DNA of 42,659 nucleotides from Bacteroidota bacterium (GCA_039821555.1 JBCBNX010000028.1:1-42659), one strand, 5' to 3'. Numbered from the stretch's first letter, positions 18,264 to 26,612 are shown. Translations and numbers: made by a program. The notes: a model not told the origin generated them from the letters alone.

Positions 18264-20875
18264 GCGACGCGCGGACCCATAGCGTACCCATCAGCGCTCC
18301 GCTCGCGCCGGAGACGCCGTGCATGCACTGCGGGCTGCCCGTGGGGCCACGCCCGGTGCTCGGGACCGCCGGCGGCGACAGCCTGCCGCAGGCGTTCTGC
18401 TGTACGGGCTGCCGCGTCGTCCACGAAGCGCTCGGTGCCGCGGGCTTCGGCGAGACGTACTACCGCCTGCGCGGCGTTGCCGCGTCCACACGAGATGCAA
18501 GGCCTACCGAGAGCGATGCGCTCCAACTCGCCGAACTCGATACCGACGCCTTCCTCGCGCAGCATACTACAGATGTCGGCGAAGGCCTGCGCCGGACGCA
18601 CCTCTTCCTCGACGGCGTGCACTGCGCCGCGTGCGTGTGGCTCGTCGAGCGCCTCCCGTTCGAGATCAGCGGCGTGGCCGAGGCCGTCCTCGACCTTCCG
18701 CGCGCTCGGCTGACGCTGACTTTCGACCCGGGCGCGGTGTCGCTTTCGGAGGTCGGGCGCTGGCTTGCACGGTTTGGCTATGCGGCGCGGCCTATGCGGA
18801 CGCAGGCGGCAGGTCGCCGCACCGAGGCCGAGCGCGCCCTGCTGCTGCGGATGGGCGTGGCGTGGGCGCTCGCGGGCAACGTGATGCTGCTCGCCTTCGC
18901 GTTCTACTCCGGCCTCGATGCCGAGGCGGACGCGACGATGGCAGCCTTCGCGCGCTGGGTCAGCCTAGCCCTCGCGGTCCCGGCCGTCGGCTATGGGGGC
19001 GCGCCGTTCTTTCAGCGCGCCTGGGCATCGGTGCGCCTCGCCTGGCGCGCCCGCGACCCGCGCCGCCTCCACATCGACACGCCCATCGCGCTCGGCATCG
19101 GCGTGGGCACGCTCCACAGCGCGTGGGCGACGGTCACCGGTCAGGGCGAGGTGTGGTTCGACTCGATCACGGTCCTCGTCGCGGCGCTCTTGACGGCGCG
19201 GTGGCTCCAACTCCGCAGCCGTCGCCTCGCAGGCGATGCCTCCGAGCGGCTGCTCTCGCTCCTTCCTTCGATGGTCCGCCGCGTGTCAGCCTCCGGCGAA
19301 ACGGTGGTGGCGCGCCTCGACGAACTGGCGCGCGGCGAGACCGTCGAGGTTCCTGCAGGCGAGGTCATCCCCGTCGATGGCATCGTCACGCAGGGTGCTA
19401 GCCAACTCAACAACGCGGTCCTTACCGGCGAGAGCCGCCCGGTGGCCGTCGCCGAGGGCGATGCCGTGGAGGCCGGTGCGACCAACCTAGTCAGCCCGCT
19501 TCGCGTCCGGGTAGAGGCTACCGGAGAGGCGACGCGCGTAGGCCGCCTGTTGAAATGGGTCCGCGACGAGGAAGGGCGCAAGGCACGCGTCGTGCTCCTC
19601 GCGGACCGGCTGAGCGGGTATTTCTCGCTCAGCGTATTGAGTCTAGCAGCGCTCACGGCGGTGGCCTGGACGTTCTTCGGGACGTTCTCTCTCGCCGCGC
19701 ATCACGTCGTGGCGCTGTTGGTGATTACCTGCCCCTGCGCCATCGGCATGGCGACGCCGCTTGCCATGGCCGTCGCAGCCGGTCGCGCAGCGCGGCGGGG
19801 GATTTTCCTGAAGTCGGACGCCGCCACGCAGCGGCTCACCGAAGCGGACACTGTCGTCCTCGACAAGACCGGCACGCTCACGGAGGGCCGCATGGCGCTC
19901 GTAGAGACGGTCGCGGCTGAGGGGGTGGACCTCGACGCCACGCTCGACCTCGCGGCGGTGCTCGAAGCGGACGTGGTCCACCCGGTCGCGACGGCGCTCG
20001 TCGCTGCGCGCGGGTGCCCGGTGCTCAAGGCCGAGGCCTTCGAGGCCGAAGCGGGGCAGGGCGTGCGGGGCGTTGTGGACGGACAGGCTGTGATCGTCGG
20101 CAAGCCGATGTGGGTGTGGGCGCAGACTGTCAGCGTCTCAGAGGGGCTGACGGATGCCGTCGAGCGGTTCGCCCGCGCAGGGCACACGCCCGTCGCCATC
20201 GCCCTCGACGGGCAGCCCGCTGCCGTGTGCGCCATCGGCGACCGCCTCCGCGACGATGCGCCGGCGGTCCTCCGCGCCCTCGAAGCGGCTGGGCTGACGA
20301 TCCACCTTTGCTCAGGCGACCACCCGGCGGCGGTCGCGGCTGTCGCAAACACCCTCGGCATCCCCACGGAGCGCGCCCACGGCGGCGTCGCGCCCGAAGA
20401 GAAGCGGGCCACCGTCGAAGCGCTGCAAGCCCAGGGCCGCGTGGTGGTGATGGTCGGCGACGGCGTCAACGACGCCGCGGCGCTGCGAGCGGCCGACGTG
20501 GGCGTGGCCGTCGGCGGGGGCAGCACGGCCAGCCTCGTCGCGGCGGACGTGTTCCTGACGCGCCTAGGCCTTGCGCCGCTCGCCGAAGCCTTCGCCGGGA
20601 CCGACCATACGCTCGGCGTGGTGCGCCGGAATCTTGGCATCTCGCTCGTCTACAACGTCGGTGGCGCTGCCGCGGCGATGCTCGGCCTCGTGACTCCGCT
20701 CGTCGCCGCCGTAGCGATGCCGATCTCGTCGCTGCTTGTGGTGGCGTCGTCCATTCTGCAGCGCTCCTTCCGCGCCGACGGCGCGGTCCCGTCGTCCCTG
20801 ATCTCTGGTCATTCGACTGGAAGCTCCGGCCACCGTGTCGCAACCGACCCAGGACCCACGACCACCTCGCCATGA
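18260..20875 (+). CDS. ccoI: CcoI-type copper P1B-ATPase
   Basis: This encodes 871 aa; the ATG at 18260 overlaps the preceding stop. The N-terminus has a cysteine-rich metal-binding segment (CMHCGLP at 21-24 and CCTGC at 47-51) typical of CcoI/FixI, then an HMA-like domain with the CAAC site (GVHCAACVWL). Eight transmembrane segments are expected. The ion-binding motif TCPCAIGMATPLA, the phosphorylation motif DKTGTLTEG, and the hinge VMVGDGVNDAAALRAADVG are all intact. The ATPase exports Cu across the inner membrane for insertion into cbb3-type oxidase. The C-terminal ~40 residues are Ser/Gly/Thr-rich and less conserved. The stop overlaps the ccoS start (ATGA). Confidence 0.95.
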   Translation: MSDARTHSVPISAPLAPETPCMHCGLPVGPRPVLGTAGGDSLPQAFCCTGCRVVHEALGAAGFGETYYRLRGVAASTRDARPTESDALQLAELDTDAFLAQHTTDVGEGLRRTHLFLDGVHCAACVWLVERLPFEISGVAEAVLDLPRARLTLTFDPGAVSLSEVGRWLARFGYAARPMRTQAAGRRTEAERALLLRMGVAWALAGNVMLLAFAFYSGLDAEADATMAAFARWVSLALAVPAVGYGGAPFFQRAWASVRLAWRARDPRRLHIDTPIALGIGVGTLHSAWATVTGQGEVWFDSITVLVAALLTARWLQLRSRRLAGDASERLLSLLPSMVRRVSASGETVVARLDELARGETVEVPAGEVIPVDGIVTQGASQLNNAVLTGESRPVAVAEGDAVEAGATNLVSPLRVRVEATGEATRVGRLLKWVRDEEGRKARVVLLADRLSGYFSLSVLSLAALTAVAWTFFGTFSLAAHHVVALLVITCPCAIGMATPLAMAVAAGRAARRGIFLKSDAATQRLTEADTVVLDKTGTLTEGRMALVETVAAEGVDLDATLDLAAVLEADVVHPVATALVAARGCPVLKAEAFEAEAGQGVRGVVDGQAVIVGKPMWVWAQTVSVSEGLTDAVERFARAGHTPVAIALDGQPAAVCAIGDRLRDDAPAVLRALEAAGLTIHLCSGDHPAAVAAVANTLGIPTERAHGGVAPEEKRATVEALQAQGRVVVMVGDGVNDAAALRAADVGVAVGGGSTASLVAADVFLTRLGLAPLAEAFAGTDHTLGVVRRNLGISLVYNVGGAAAAMLGLVTPLVAAVAMPISSLLVVASSILQRSFRADGAVPSSLISGHSTGSSGHRVATDPGPTTTSP

Positions 20876-21027
20876 CCGTCCTCTACGTCCTGATCCCGCT
20901 CGCCCTCCTCCTCGCTGGTGCTGGCGTGCTTGCCTTCCGATGGGCCGTGCGCTCCGGGCAGTTCGACGATGTCGAAACGCCAGCGCTCCGCATCCTGATT
21001 GAGGATGATCATGTCCCTTCGTCCTGA
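20872..21027 (+). CDS. ccoS: CcoS cbb3 oxidase maturation protein
   Basis: This encodes 51 aa, the normal small size. A single N-terminal transmembrane helix (VLYVLIPLALLLAGAGVLAFRWAV) is followed by the family-typical RSGQFDDVETPALRILIEDD. CcoS is needed for incorporation of heme and Cu cofactors into cbb3 oxidase. Its ATG overlaps the ccoI stop by four bases, so the two are translationally coupled. Confidence 0.93.
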   Translation: MTVLYVLIPLALLLAGAGVLAFRWAVRSGQFDDVETPALRILIEDDHVPSS

Positions 21028-21067
21028 GAGGGCCATTCCTGACCGCGTTCACCTGACTCAACCCATC

Positions 21068-21649
21068 ATGTCTGCTGCCCTGCTAACTCCAACGACCACG
21101 CAAGCCAAGAGCAAGGTCGCGGCCCAAGCCGAGAACGTACCGCGCCCGATCAGCCCACTCGGCGGCGCGCTCGTGGATGCTGGTGCCGCGTCGTTCCAGT
21201 GGCACGGCGTACCCAACGCGACCGGCTACGTCGTCCATATCTCTGACGACGAGTCGTTTGCAGGCGACGTGCTAGAACTCGATGCAGGCACCGCGACTGA
21301 ACTGACGCTCTTCAGCACATTGCCCGTGCGTGCGTCGGACCTGTTTTGGCGCGTGGAAGCCACGACGCCCGAAGGAGTCGTCCAGAGCGGTTATGGCCGG
21401 TTTGTGGCCGCTGGCGACGACGCCGTGGACGCGTACCTGGCCGAGCAGGAGGTCAAAAGGGCAGCCCTAGCTAAGGACATCGCGAAGGCCCGCGCCGCCT
21501 ACGCCTTCGAAAAGGACCTCATCCCTCCCTACGAGCGTCCCGAGAGCGTCACGCACACGGCGTTACTGCTCACGATGAGCTTCTTGCTCTTCTCCTTCTT
21601 GCTGATCGTCGGCTTCGTCTGGGCGATCATGAACAATGCCCCGGTCTAG
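21068..21649 (+). CDS. Fn3-like domain protein with C-terminal membrane anchor
   Basis: This encodes 193 aa from the ATG at 21068 (MSAALLTPTT), 40 bp after ccoS; an in-frame start at 20999 inside ccoS is less likely. Residues about 28-115 look like a fibronectin-type III/Ig-like domain (ISPLGGALVDAGAASFQWHGVPNATGYVVHISDD ... LFWRVEATTPEG). A helical, Ala/Lys-rich linker (AYLAEQEVKRAALAKDIAKAR) follows. One C-terminal transmembrane helix (about 164-189) leaves only a few residues after it. There is no signal peptide, so it may be tail-anchored with the Fn3-like domain in the cytosol, or inserted in the opposite sense. Its position at the end of the cbb3 assembly operon suggests an uncharacterised accessory role. 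Confidence 0.7.
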   Translation: MSAALLTPTTTQAKSKVAAQAENVPRPISPLGGALVDAGAASFQWHGVPNATGYVVHISDDESFAGDVLELDAGTATELTLFSTLPVRASDLFWRVEATTPEGVVQSGYGRFVAAGDDAVDAYLAEQEVKRAALAKDIAKARAAYAFEKDLIPPYERPESVTHTALLLTMSFLLFSFLLIVGFVWAIMNNAPV

Positions 21650-21694
21650 GTAATCGGTAGGCCAATCGGGGAGAGCTGCCAGGCGTCGGGACCG

Positions 21695-21970
21695 CTATCT
21701 CAGCGCCTCGTCGAGCGTGCGCTCGATCTCGCGGGTGAGCGCGCCGCGCAACGGACGCATCATCATGCTCAGCGACGCCTGGACGCGCAACTCCGTGTCG
21801 GTGGCGACCACGTCGCCCTTGACGCCGCGACCGGCGATACGCAGCACGTCGCCGTCCCAGCGGGCATCGACGCCGTAGTCGCGTTCGAGGTCGGCGGCTA
21901 GCTCCGTGGCGAGGGTTCGGGCTGCCTCGCGGCCAAGGTCGTGACGGCGGCGTACGTCGATGTGCGGCAT
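21695..21970 (-). CDS. polyhydroxyalkanoic acid system (PHA_gran_rgn) family protein
   Basis: This encodes 91 aa. The sequence pattern (MPHIDVRRRHDLGREAARTL, then LERDYGVDARWDGDVLRIAGRGVKGDVV, then a MMMRPLRGALTREIERTLDEAL tail) matches small proteins of the polyhydroxyalkanoic acid system family that occur with PHA granule genes. The predicted fold is a small alpha/beta domain without signal peptide. It is divergent from phaR, which supports the assignment. The biochemical role is not well established; proposed roles are granule association or regulation. Confidence 0.82.
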   Translation of the reverse strand: MPHIDVRRRHDLGREAARTLATELAADLERDYGVDARWDGDVLRIAGRGVKGDVVATDTELRVQASLSMMMRPLRGALTREIERTLDEALR

Positions 21971-22204
21971 CGGGGGGCGGGTTGGAGGAGAGGCAAGGAT
22001 GAGGCTGATAAGATCGGGCTCCCGACGGTAGTGGTGGGGCGAGACGGGCGCAATCGTGAACGGACAGCACGCAGGCCGTGAACCTACCGCGAAATGCCGC
22101 GCTGTGGCTATCGTTTGTGCCGCGATGTGTCAATATTGGGAACAGGCGATGCCGCAGCGCGTCAAAGCTGCTGTCAACGCTCTCGCCTCCATCCCCTTGC
22201 TCTG
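21971..22204. promoter_or_regulatory. divergent regulatory region of the PHA granule genes
   Basis: These 234 bp separate the PHA_gran_rgn gene (minus) from phaR (plus) and must carry both promoters. Three direct copies of tgccgc occur at 22095-22100, 22118-22123 and 22150-22155. PhaR-type repressors bind GC-rich sites upstream of their own and phasin genes, so these could be operator half-sites. In GC-rich DNA such hexamers also arise by chance. Confidence 0.35.
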
Positions 22205-22786
22205 ATGTCTGACGCCCCCCAGTCCGACGCTGCCGCCGCCGCCCCGCGCCTCATCAAGCGCTATGGCAGCCGCAAGCTCTACGACACCACGCAGAGCCGC
22301 TACATCTCGCTCGACGAGATCGCCCGGCACATCCGCGATGGTGCGCAGATCCGCGTTAAAGACAACAAGACGGGCGAAGATGTCACGGCGGCCGTGCTCA
22401 CCCAGCTCATCGCCGAGGAGAGCCGCCGGGACGGCAACACGCTCCCGAAGGGCTTTCTGCACGACGTGATCCGCATGGGCGAGCGGCTGAGCCTCAACGC
22501 CGCCCGCGTCAGTGAGCGCGTCAGCGAAACCGCCGTGCGTGCGGGCGAGCAGGCCGTCCGCGCCAGCAGCGAAGGCGTCCGCCAGGTCCAGCAGCAGGTC
22601 GAGGACTTCGTCAAGACCTCCATGGACCGCTTCACCCCCGCCAGCCGCGCGAAGGCCGACGATACGTCGGACGCGCCCGGCCCCGACATCCGCGACGAGA
22701 TGGCGCGTCTCCGCGCCCGCCTCGAAGCACTCGAGTCGCACCTCGACACGCTCGGGTCGAACCCCAGCGGGCAGGGCGACCGCTAA
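22205..22786 (+). CDS. phaR: polyhydroxyalkanoate synthesis regulator PhaR
   Basis: This encodes 193 aa from the ATG at 22205. Residues about 14-70 are the PHB/PHA accumulation regulator DNA-binding domain with its hallmark RLIKRYGSRKLYDTTQSRYI. A short segment with DVTAAVLTQLIAEE follows, and the remainder is coiled-coil helical (LNAARVSERVSETAVRAGEQ ... EMARLRARLEALESHLDTL), giving the protein a phasin-like C-terminal half. PhaR binds both PHA granules and the promoters of phasin genes, repressing them when no polymer is present. It is followed at 47 bp by the first phasin gene. Confidence 0.93.
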   Translation: MSDAPQSDAAAAAPRLIKRYGSRKLYDTTQSRYISLDEIARHIRDGAQIRVKDNKTGEDVTAAVLTQLIAEESRRDGNTLPKGFLHDVIRMGERLSLNAARVSERVSETAVRAGEQAVRASSEGVRQVQQQVEDFVKTSMDRFTPASRAKADDTSDAPGPDIRDEMARLRARLEALESHLDTLGSNPSGQGDR

Positions 22787-22833
22787 CCGACATCCCCCAC
22801 CTGTTTCATCCATCCAACCCCGAGGTACCATCC

Positions 22834-23382
22834 ATGGCTACCCAGACCAACAACCCCTACGTCCAGCAGGTCGAAGAGCTCGTCGAACGCGCGATCATCG
22901 ACCTTCGCCGGACCGCCAAGACCGCTTCGCAGACCGCCCTCGACGCCTCGGAGGCCGTCCGCAAGACCACCCTCGACGTGCTCCGGGCCGGTGTCGGCGC
23001 CTACCTGGCCGTGGCCGAGGAGACCACCAAGACGTACACGAACCTCGTCGCTCGCGGCGAGGAGGTCGAGTGGCCGCAGCAACTCGTGGAGCGTCCCCGT
23101 GCGTTCGTGCAGGAGCAGTTTACCCGCTTCGAGAAGCAGTCCGAGCAGGCCGTCGAGGCCGTGAAGACGCAGACCGAGGAGCTCACCGGCGCCGTTGAGG
23201 CGCAGACCGAGGAGGGCAAGAAGCTCTTCGAGAAAACCGCCAAGGACCTTCAGACGCAGGTCGAGAAGGCCGTTGCCGAAGCCCTCCACCGCATCGGCAT
23301 GCCGACGCGTCAGGACGTGCAGACCCTCCAGGCAACCGTCGCCAAGCTCAACAAGCAGGTCGACGACCTCCGCAAGGCGTAA
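22834..23382 (+). CDS. phasin-family PHA granule-associated protein (first copy)
   Basis: This encodes 182 aa. The protein is almost entirely helical and amphipathic, Ala/Thr/Gln/Glu-rich, with the phasin-typical core QTALDASEAVRKTTLDVLRAGVGAYLAVAEE. The C-terminal segment RIGMPTRQDVQTLQATVAKLNKQVDDL is characteristic of PhaF/PhaI-type granule proteins and forms an oligomerising coiled coil. Such proteins coat the polymer surface and control granule number and size. The first codons (MATQ) and the 15 bp around the ATG (ccatggctacccaga) are identical to those of the next gene, so the two are probable paralogues. Confidence 0.88.
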   Translation: MATQTNNPYVQQVEELVERAIIDLRRTAKTASQTALDASEAVRKTTLDVLRAGVGAYLAVAEETTKTYTNLVARGEEVEWPQQLVERPRAFVQEQFTRFEKQSEQAVEAVKTQTEELTGAVEAQTEEGKKLFEKTAKDLQTQVEKAVAEALHRIGMPTRQDVQTLQATVAKLNKQVDDLRKA

Positions 23383-23498
23383 GTCCTCTGACCTCTATTC
23401 AGGAGGATGGCAAACGACGAGGGCCGGGGCTCTGAGATCCTCGCTCCGGTCCTCGTCCACTGCCACCCCGTTTCTGACTCTCCCAACACCGAACTCCC

Positions 23499-24095
23499 AT
23501 GGCTACCCAGAACGAAGCGCCCCTGACCGCGCTTGCCAAGCGTCAGGTCGAAGCCGTACAGACAACCGCTGCCGACGCGCGTGAGCTCGCGCACAAGATC
23601 GTCCTCGCGGGTCTCGGCGTCCTCTCCCTCGCTGAGGAGGAGGGCACGAAGCTCTTCAAGCAGATGACCGACAAGGGCGCGTCGTTTGACCTCACCGTCC
23701 CCGGCCGCGAGGTTGCGCAGAGCGCCGTGACCACCCTCCAGACGCAGGCGTCGAACCTCGCCACCGCGCTCCTGGAGCGTCGCGACGAGGCCGTCTTCGT
23801 GGCGGGCGAGGCCAGCAAGAAGGTCGAGCACAACGTGCAGGACGCCGTCACCACGGCCATGCGGCGTCTCGGCGTCCCGACGCGACGCGAGATCACCGAA
23901 CTCACCGAGAGCGTCGAGCGCCTCGCCGCCAACATCGAGAAGCTCCGCGCTGACCGCGCCGACGCCGACAGTGGCATCTCGGCCAAGCACCTCGGCGGGG
24001 GCTGGTACGAAGTCCGCGTGGGCGGTGCCGTGCTGAAGAAGGTGCAGGGCAAGGACGAAGCGGCCAAGGCCGTCGCCGAGCTCCGCAAGCGCTAA
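23499..24095 (+). CDS. phasin-family protein with C-terminal extension (second copy)
   Basis: This encodes 198 aa. The helical core (ADARELAHKIVLAGLGVLSLAEEEGTKLFKQM) and coiled-coil (RRLGVPTRREITELTESVERLAANIEKL) parallel the preceding phasin. A distinct C-terminal segment of about 35 residues (KHLGGGWYEVRVGGAVLKKVQGKDEAAKAVAELRKR) looks like a tiny alpha/beta module similar in pattern to DUF2188-like proteins and is absent from the first copy. The gene lies 116 bp after the first phasin and is closed by a strong terminator at 24122-24160. It is presumably a granule-surface protein; the extension may recruit a partner (inference). Confidence 0.85.
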   Translation: MATQNEAPLTALAKRQVEAVQTTAADARELAHKIVLAGLGVLSLAEEEGTKLFKQMTDKGASFDLTVPGREVAQSAVTTLQTQASNLATALLERRDEAVFVAGEASKKVEHNVQDAVTTAMRRLGVPTRREITELTESVERLAANIEKLRADRADADSGISAKHLGGGWYEVRVGGAVLKKVQGKDEAAKAVAELRKR

Positions 24096-24121
24096 GCGCC
24101 CTGGCCACACAGCGTATCCCC

Positions 24122-24160
24122 AGCGCGTCGACGTCCCCACCCCGTCGGCGCGCTTTTTGT
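24122..24160 (+). terminator. strong intrinsic terminator of the PHA granule operon
   Basis: Arms 24122-24133 (agcgcgtcgacg) and 24143-24154 (cgtcggcgcgct) pair over 12 positions (one G-T) around a 9-nt loop and are followed by tttttgtt. Confidence 0.9.
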
Positions 24161-24233
24161 TATTCTGACGCGCCTCTCTCCAACGTCTCGGCTTGAGACG
24201 TTGCGCGCTCTGCTCCCCCCACCTCTCGCGCTC

Positions 24234-25499
24234 ATGCCCACGACCTCCAACGGGGCCGCTCCGAACGGCCATGCTACGACTTCGCGCCCTGGCAGCACCA
24301 TCGCGCTCGCGCTCGCGGGCGGCGGCGGCGAGGGGGCCATCTACGAGATCGGTACCCTCCGCGCCCTCGATGAAGCCATCGAGGGGCTTGACTTCACCCG
24401 CGTGCCGATCTACGTCGGCGTCTCGGCGGGCGCGTTCGTGGCGTCGTGCCTCGCCAACGGGCTGACGACCTCGCAGCTCTGCCGCAGCATCGTCACGACG
24501 GACCCGGGCGAGCACCCGTTTCAGCCCGAGCGCTTCCTCATGCCCGCGTTCGGCGAGTTCCTCAAGCGCGGCCTCAGCGTCCCCGGCCTGCTCTTCGACG
24601 CGTTCAAGGATATGGCGCGCAATCCCACCGACCTGCGCGTCGTCGGCACGTTCATCGACCGGCTCACGCGCGCGGTCCCGGTCGGGTTGTTTGCCAACGA
24701 CCCGCTCCGGGCGTTCTTGGAGCGCGTCTTCAGGAAAGACGGCCGCACCAACGACTTTCGGCGGCTCCGTCAGCAGCTCTACATCGTCGCGGCCGACCTC
24801 GATTCGGGCGAGGCGGTGCGCTTTGGCGAGCGCGGGCTAGACCACATCCCGATCGCCCGCGCGGTGCAGGCCTCGACGGCGTTGCCGGGGCTCTACCCGC
24901 CCGTCGAGATCGACGGCAACTACTACGTCGATGGCGTCCTCCTCAAGACGATGCACGCCTCGGTGGCGCTGGAGAAGGGGGCCGACCTCGTGCTCTGCGT
25001 CAACCCGATCGTGCCGGTAGACCTAGCTGCGGCGCGGCGCGAGGGCTTCATCCGCCCCGGTCGCCTCGTGGACCTCGGGATGCCAGCGGTGATGTCGCAG
25101 ACGCTGCGCACGCTCGTCCACTCGCGCCTCAACGTGGGGCTCGCGGCCTACGAGGACCGGTATGCCGGGCAGGATGTGCTCCTCTTCGAGCCGCGCCGCG
25201 ACGACACGCAGATGTTCTTCACCAACATCTTCTCGTTCAGTCAGCGCCGCACGGTGTGTGAGCACGCCTACCGCTCGACGCTAGCCAACATCCGCGAGCG
25301 CCGCGAGGAGATCAGCGCCGCGCTGATCCCGCACGGCCTCCGGCTCCGCGACGAGGTGATCGATGACCTGCACCGCGACCTCTGGGCGAACATCGGCCTC
25401 GACCCCAAGCGCCAGGGCGCGCCGACCTCCGAGGTCACGCAGCGCCTCCGCATCGCTCTCCACCGCCTGGACACGCTCATCGGCGACCGGCTGGTCTAG
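24234..25499 (+). CDS. patatin-like phospholipase/hydrolase
   Basis: This encodes 421 aa from the ATG at 24234. The patatin fold shows an oxyanion-hole glycine run (AGGGGEGAIYEIG, about 28-40), nucleophile Ser64 in GVSAG (62-66), and the catalytic Asp in the YYVDGVLL segment. The usual Arg/Lys of the GGGxR/KG loop is Glu here. There is no signal peptide; the C-terminal half contains helical segments (TLANIRERREEISAALIP). The general reaction is acyl-ester hydrolysis by a Ser-Asp dyad. It lies about 75 bp after the terminator of the PHA granule genes on the same strand, so action on the polymer or on granule lipids is possible, but it may equally be a lipid hydrolase unrelated to PHA. Confidence 0.88.
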   Translation: MPTTSNGAAPNGHATTSRPGSTIALALAGGGGEGAIYEIGTLRALDEAIEGLDFTRVPIYVGVSAGAFVASCLANGLTTSQLCRSIVTTDPGEHPFQPERFLMPAFGEFLKRGLSVPGLLFDAFKDMARNPTDLRVVGTFIDRLTRAVPVGLFANDPLRAFLERVFRKDGRTNDFRRLRQQLYIVAADLDSGEAVRFGERGLDHIPIARAVQASTALPGLYPPVEIDGNYYVDGVLLKTMHASVALEKGADLVLCVNPIVPVDLAAARREGFIRPGRLVDLGMPAVMSQTLRTLVHSRLNVGLAAYEDRYAGQDVLLFEPRRDDTQMFFTNIFSFSQRRTVCEHAYRSTLANIRERREEISAALIPHGLRLRDEVIDDLHRDLWANIGLDPKRQGAPTSEVTQRLRIALHRLDTLIGDRLV

Positions 25500-25523
25500 A
25501 ACCGAGGCAATCGCTGAGCGCGC

Positions 25524-25754
25524 TCACGAAGCGTTGGCCATGATCGAGTCGATGAGGGCCTGGAACTCCTCCATGCACTCAGGGCAATGGTCTAGGTGCT
25601 CCTGGACCAGCGGGAGGACGGATGCGGGGTCCTGCCCACGCTGCACAAGCTCGGCATAGCGCCCGGCCTGGGCATTGCATTCCCCGCAGGTGAGCTCAGG
25701 GTCGATCTCGGGTGCGAGGAACGAAGCGAGGTGTTGGAGGGCAGTATCGATCAT
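25524..25754 (-). CDS. zinc-finger anti-sigma factor-like protein
   Basis: This encodes 76 aa from the ATG at 25754. It has a first Cys pair (CGEC, 23-26) and a ZAS-type HxxxCxxC motif (His53, Cys57, Cys60), a pattern for Zn2+ binding in anti-sigma factors. No transmembrane helix is present, so it would be a soluble ZAS protein. It lies about 120 bp downstream of an ECF sigma gene on the same strand, which makes it the likely antagonist of that sigma factor. It converges with the patatin gene. Confidence 0.75.
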   Translation of the reverse strand: MIDTALQHLASFLAPEIDPELTCGECNAQAGRYAELVQRGQDPASVLPLVQEHLDHCPECMEEFQALIDSIMANAS

Positions 25755-25875
25755 CACGATAGGCGCGACAGCTGGCGTGGGAGGACCGTCAGACGGCACG
25801 AGGCCGCTGGGTCTTACGCCCCAGGAAAAATGGGGCGCCCTGAACGAATTGGGCGATTCCAAGGTACGCCCCGCG

Positions 25876-26523
25876 CTACGGGTCGCCGAGCTCTTCGAGC
25901 GGAATCCCCCGAGCCGCCAGCTCGGTGCGCAGCTTCTTGCGGGCGTCGTGCACCAGCTTGTAGAGCGCGTTCCGGTTGGTGCCGAGTCGTTCGGCAGCCA
26001 CATCCATCGGGACGCCGTGGAAGACGAGGAGCTGCATCGCCGTCCGCTGCCGCTCCGTCAGGGTCTCGTCAATGGCCGTGACGACGGCGTCCACGAGTTG
26101 CTGTTGCTCGGTCGAGCGCTCCGGGTCGGGCGCGTCGTCGGCGAAGGCCCCGAGGCGGTCGTCGGCACGGCTGCCGTCCGGCAGCAGGTCCTCGAACGAG
26201 ACGTTCTCCCACCGCTTGCGGCGTAGCTCCGAGAGCGCAAGCCGGACGGCGATCTTCTGCGCCCACGTCGTGAAGCGGGCGTCGCCGCGAAACGTGTCGC
26301 GCTTGTCGAGGATCTGCAGCAGCGCTTCCTGCGCGAAGTCCTCGGCGAGCGCGTGCGCCTGCGCCGGAACGCGGCGGGCGAGTGCCGCACGGAGGCCCCG
26401 GACGAGAATGGGGCGCAGCGCCGCGAGCGCGGCATCACGACGGCGGTCGTCGTCCAGGGCCGCGAGCCACTCCTCGTTGCTCGACGGGAGAGCACGGGCA
26501 GAACGGGAACGGCGGGTCAGCAT
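25876..26523 (-). CDS. ECF-type RNA polymerase sigma factor
   Basis: This encodes 215 aa from the ATG at 26523; the frame is open to 26580 but the extra segment is unlike the family. Region 2 is visible in AEDFAQEALLQILDKRDTFRGDARFTTWAQKIAVRLALSELRRKR. Region 4 is visible in LTERQRTAMQLLVFHGVPMDVAAERLGTNRNALYKLVHDARKKL. An N-terminal extension of about 40 residues precedes region 2. Sigma-70-family ECF proteins redirect RNA polymerase in response to envelope or oxidative cues. The downstream zinc anti-sigma gene is its probable regulator. spmB lies 90 bp upstream on the same strand. Confidence 0.9.
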   Translation of the reverse strand: MLTRRSRSARALPSSNEEWLAALDDDRRRDAALAALRPILVRGLRAALARRVPAQAHALAEDFAQEALLQILDKRDTFRGDARFTTWAQKIAVRLALSELRRKRWENVSFEDLLPDGSRADDRLGAFADDAPDPERSTEQQQLVDAVVTAIDETLTERQRTAMQLLVFHGVPMDVAAERLGTNRNALYKLVHDARKKLRTELAARGIPLEELGDP

Positions 26524-26612
26524 CGGCAGGGCAGTGGGTCCGTCGCCAAAATACGCGACAGACTCCCCGGTAAACCTCACGCGAATCTCACTGCCACAAT
26601 CGCGCGTGGCTG

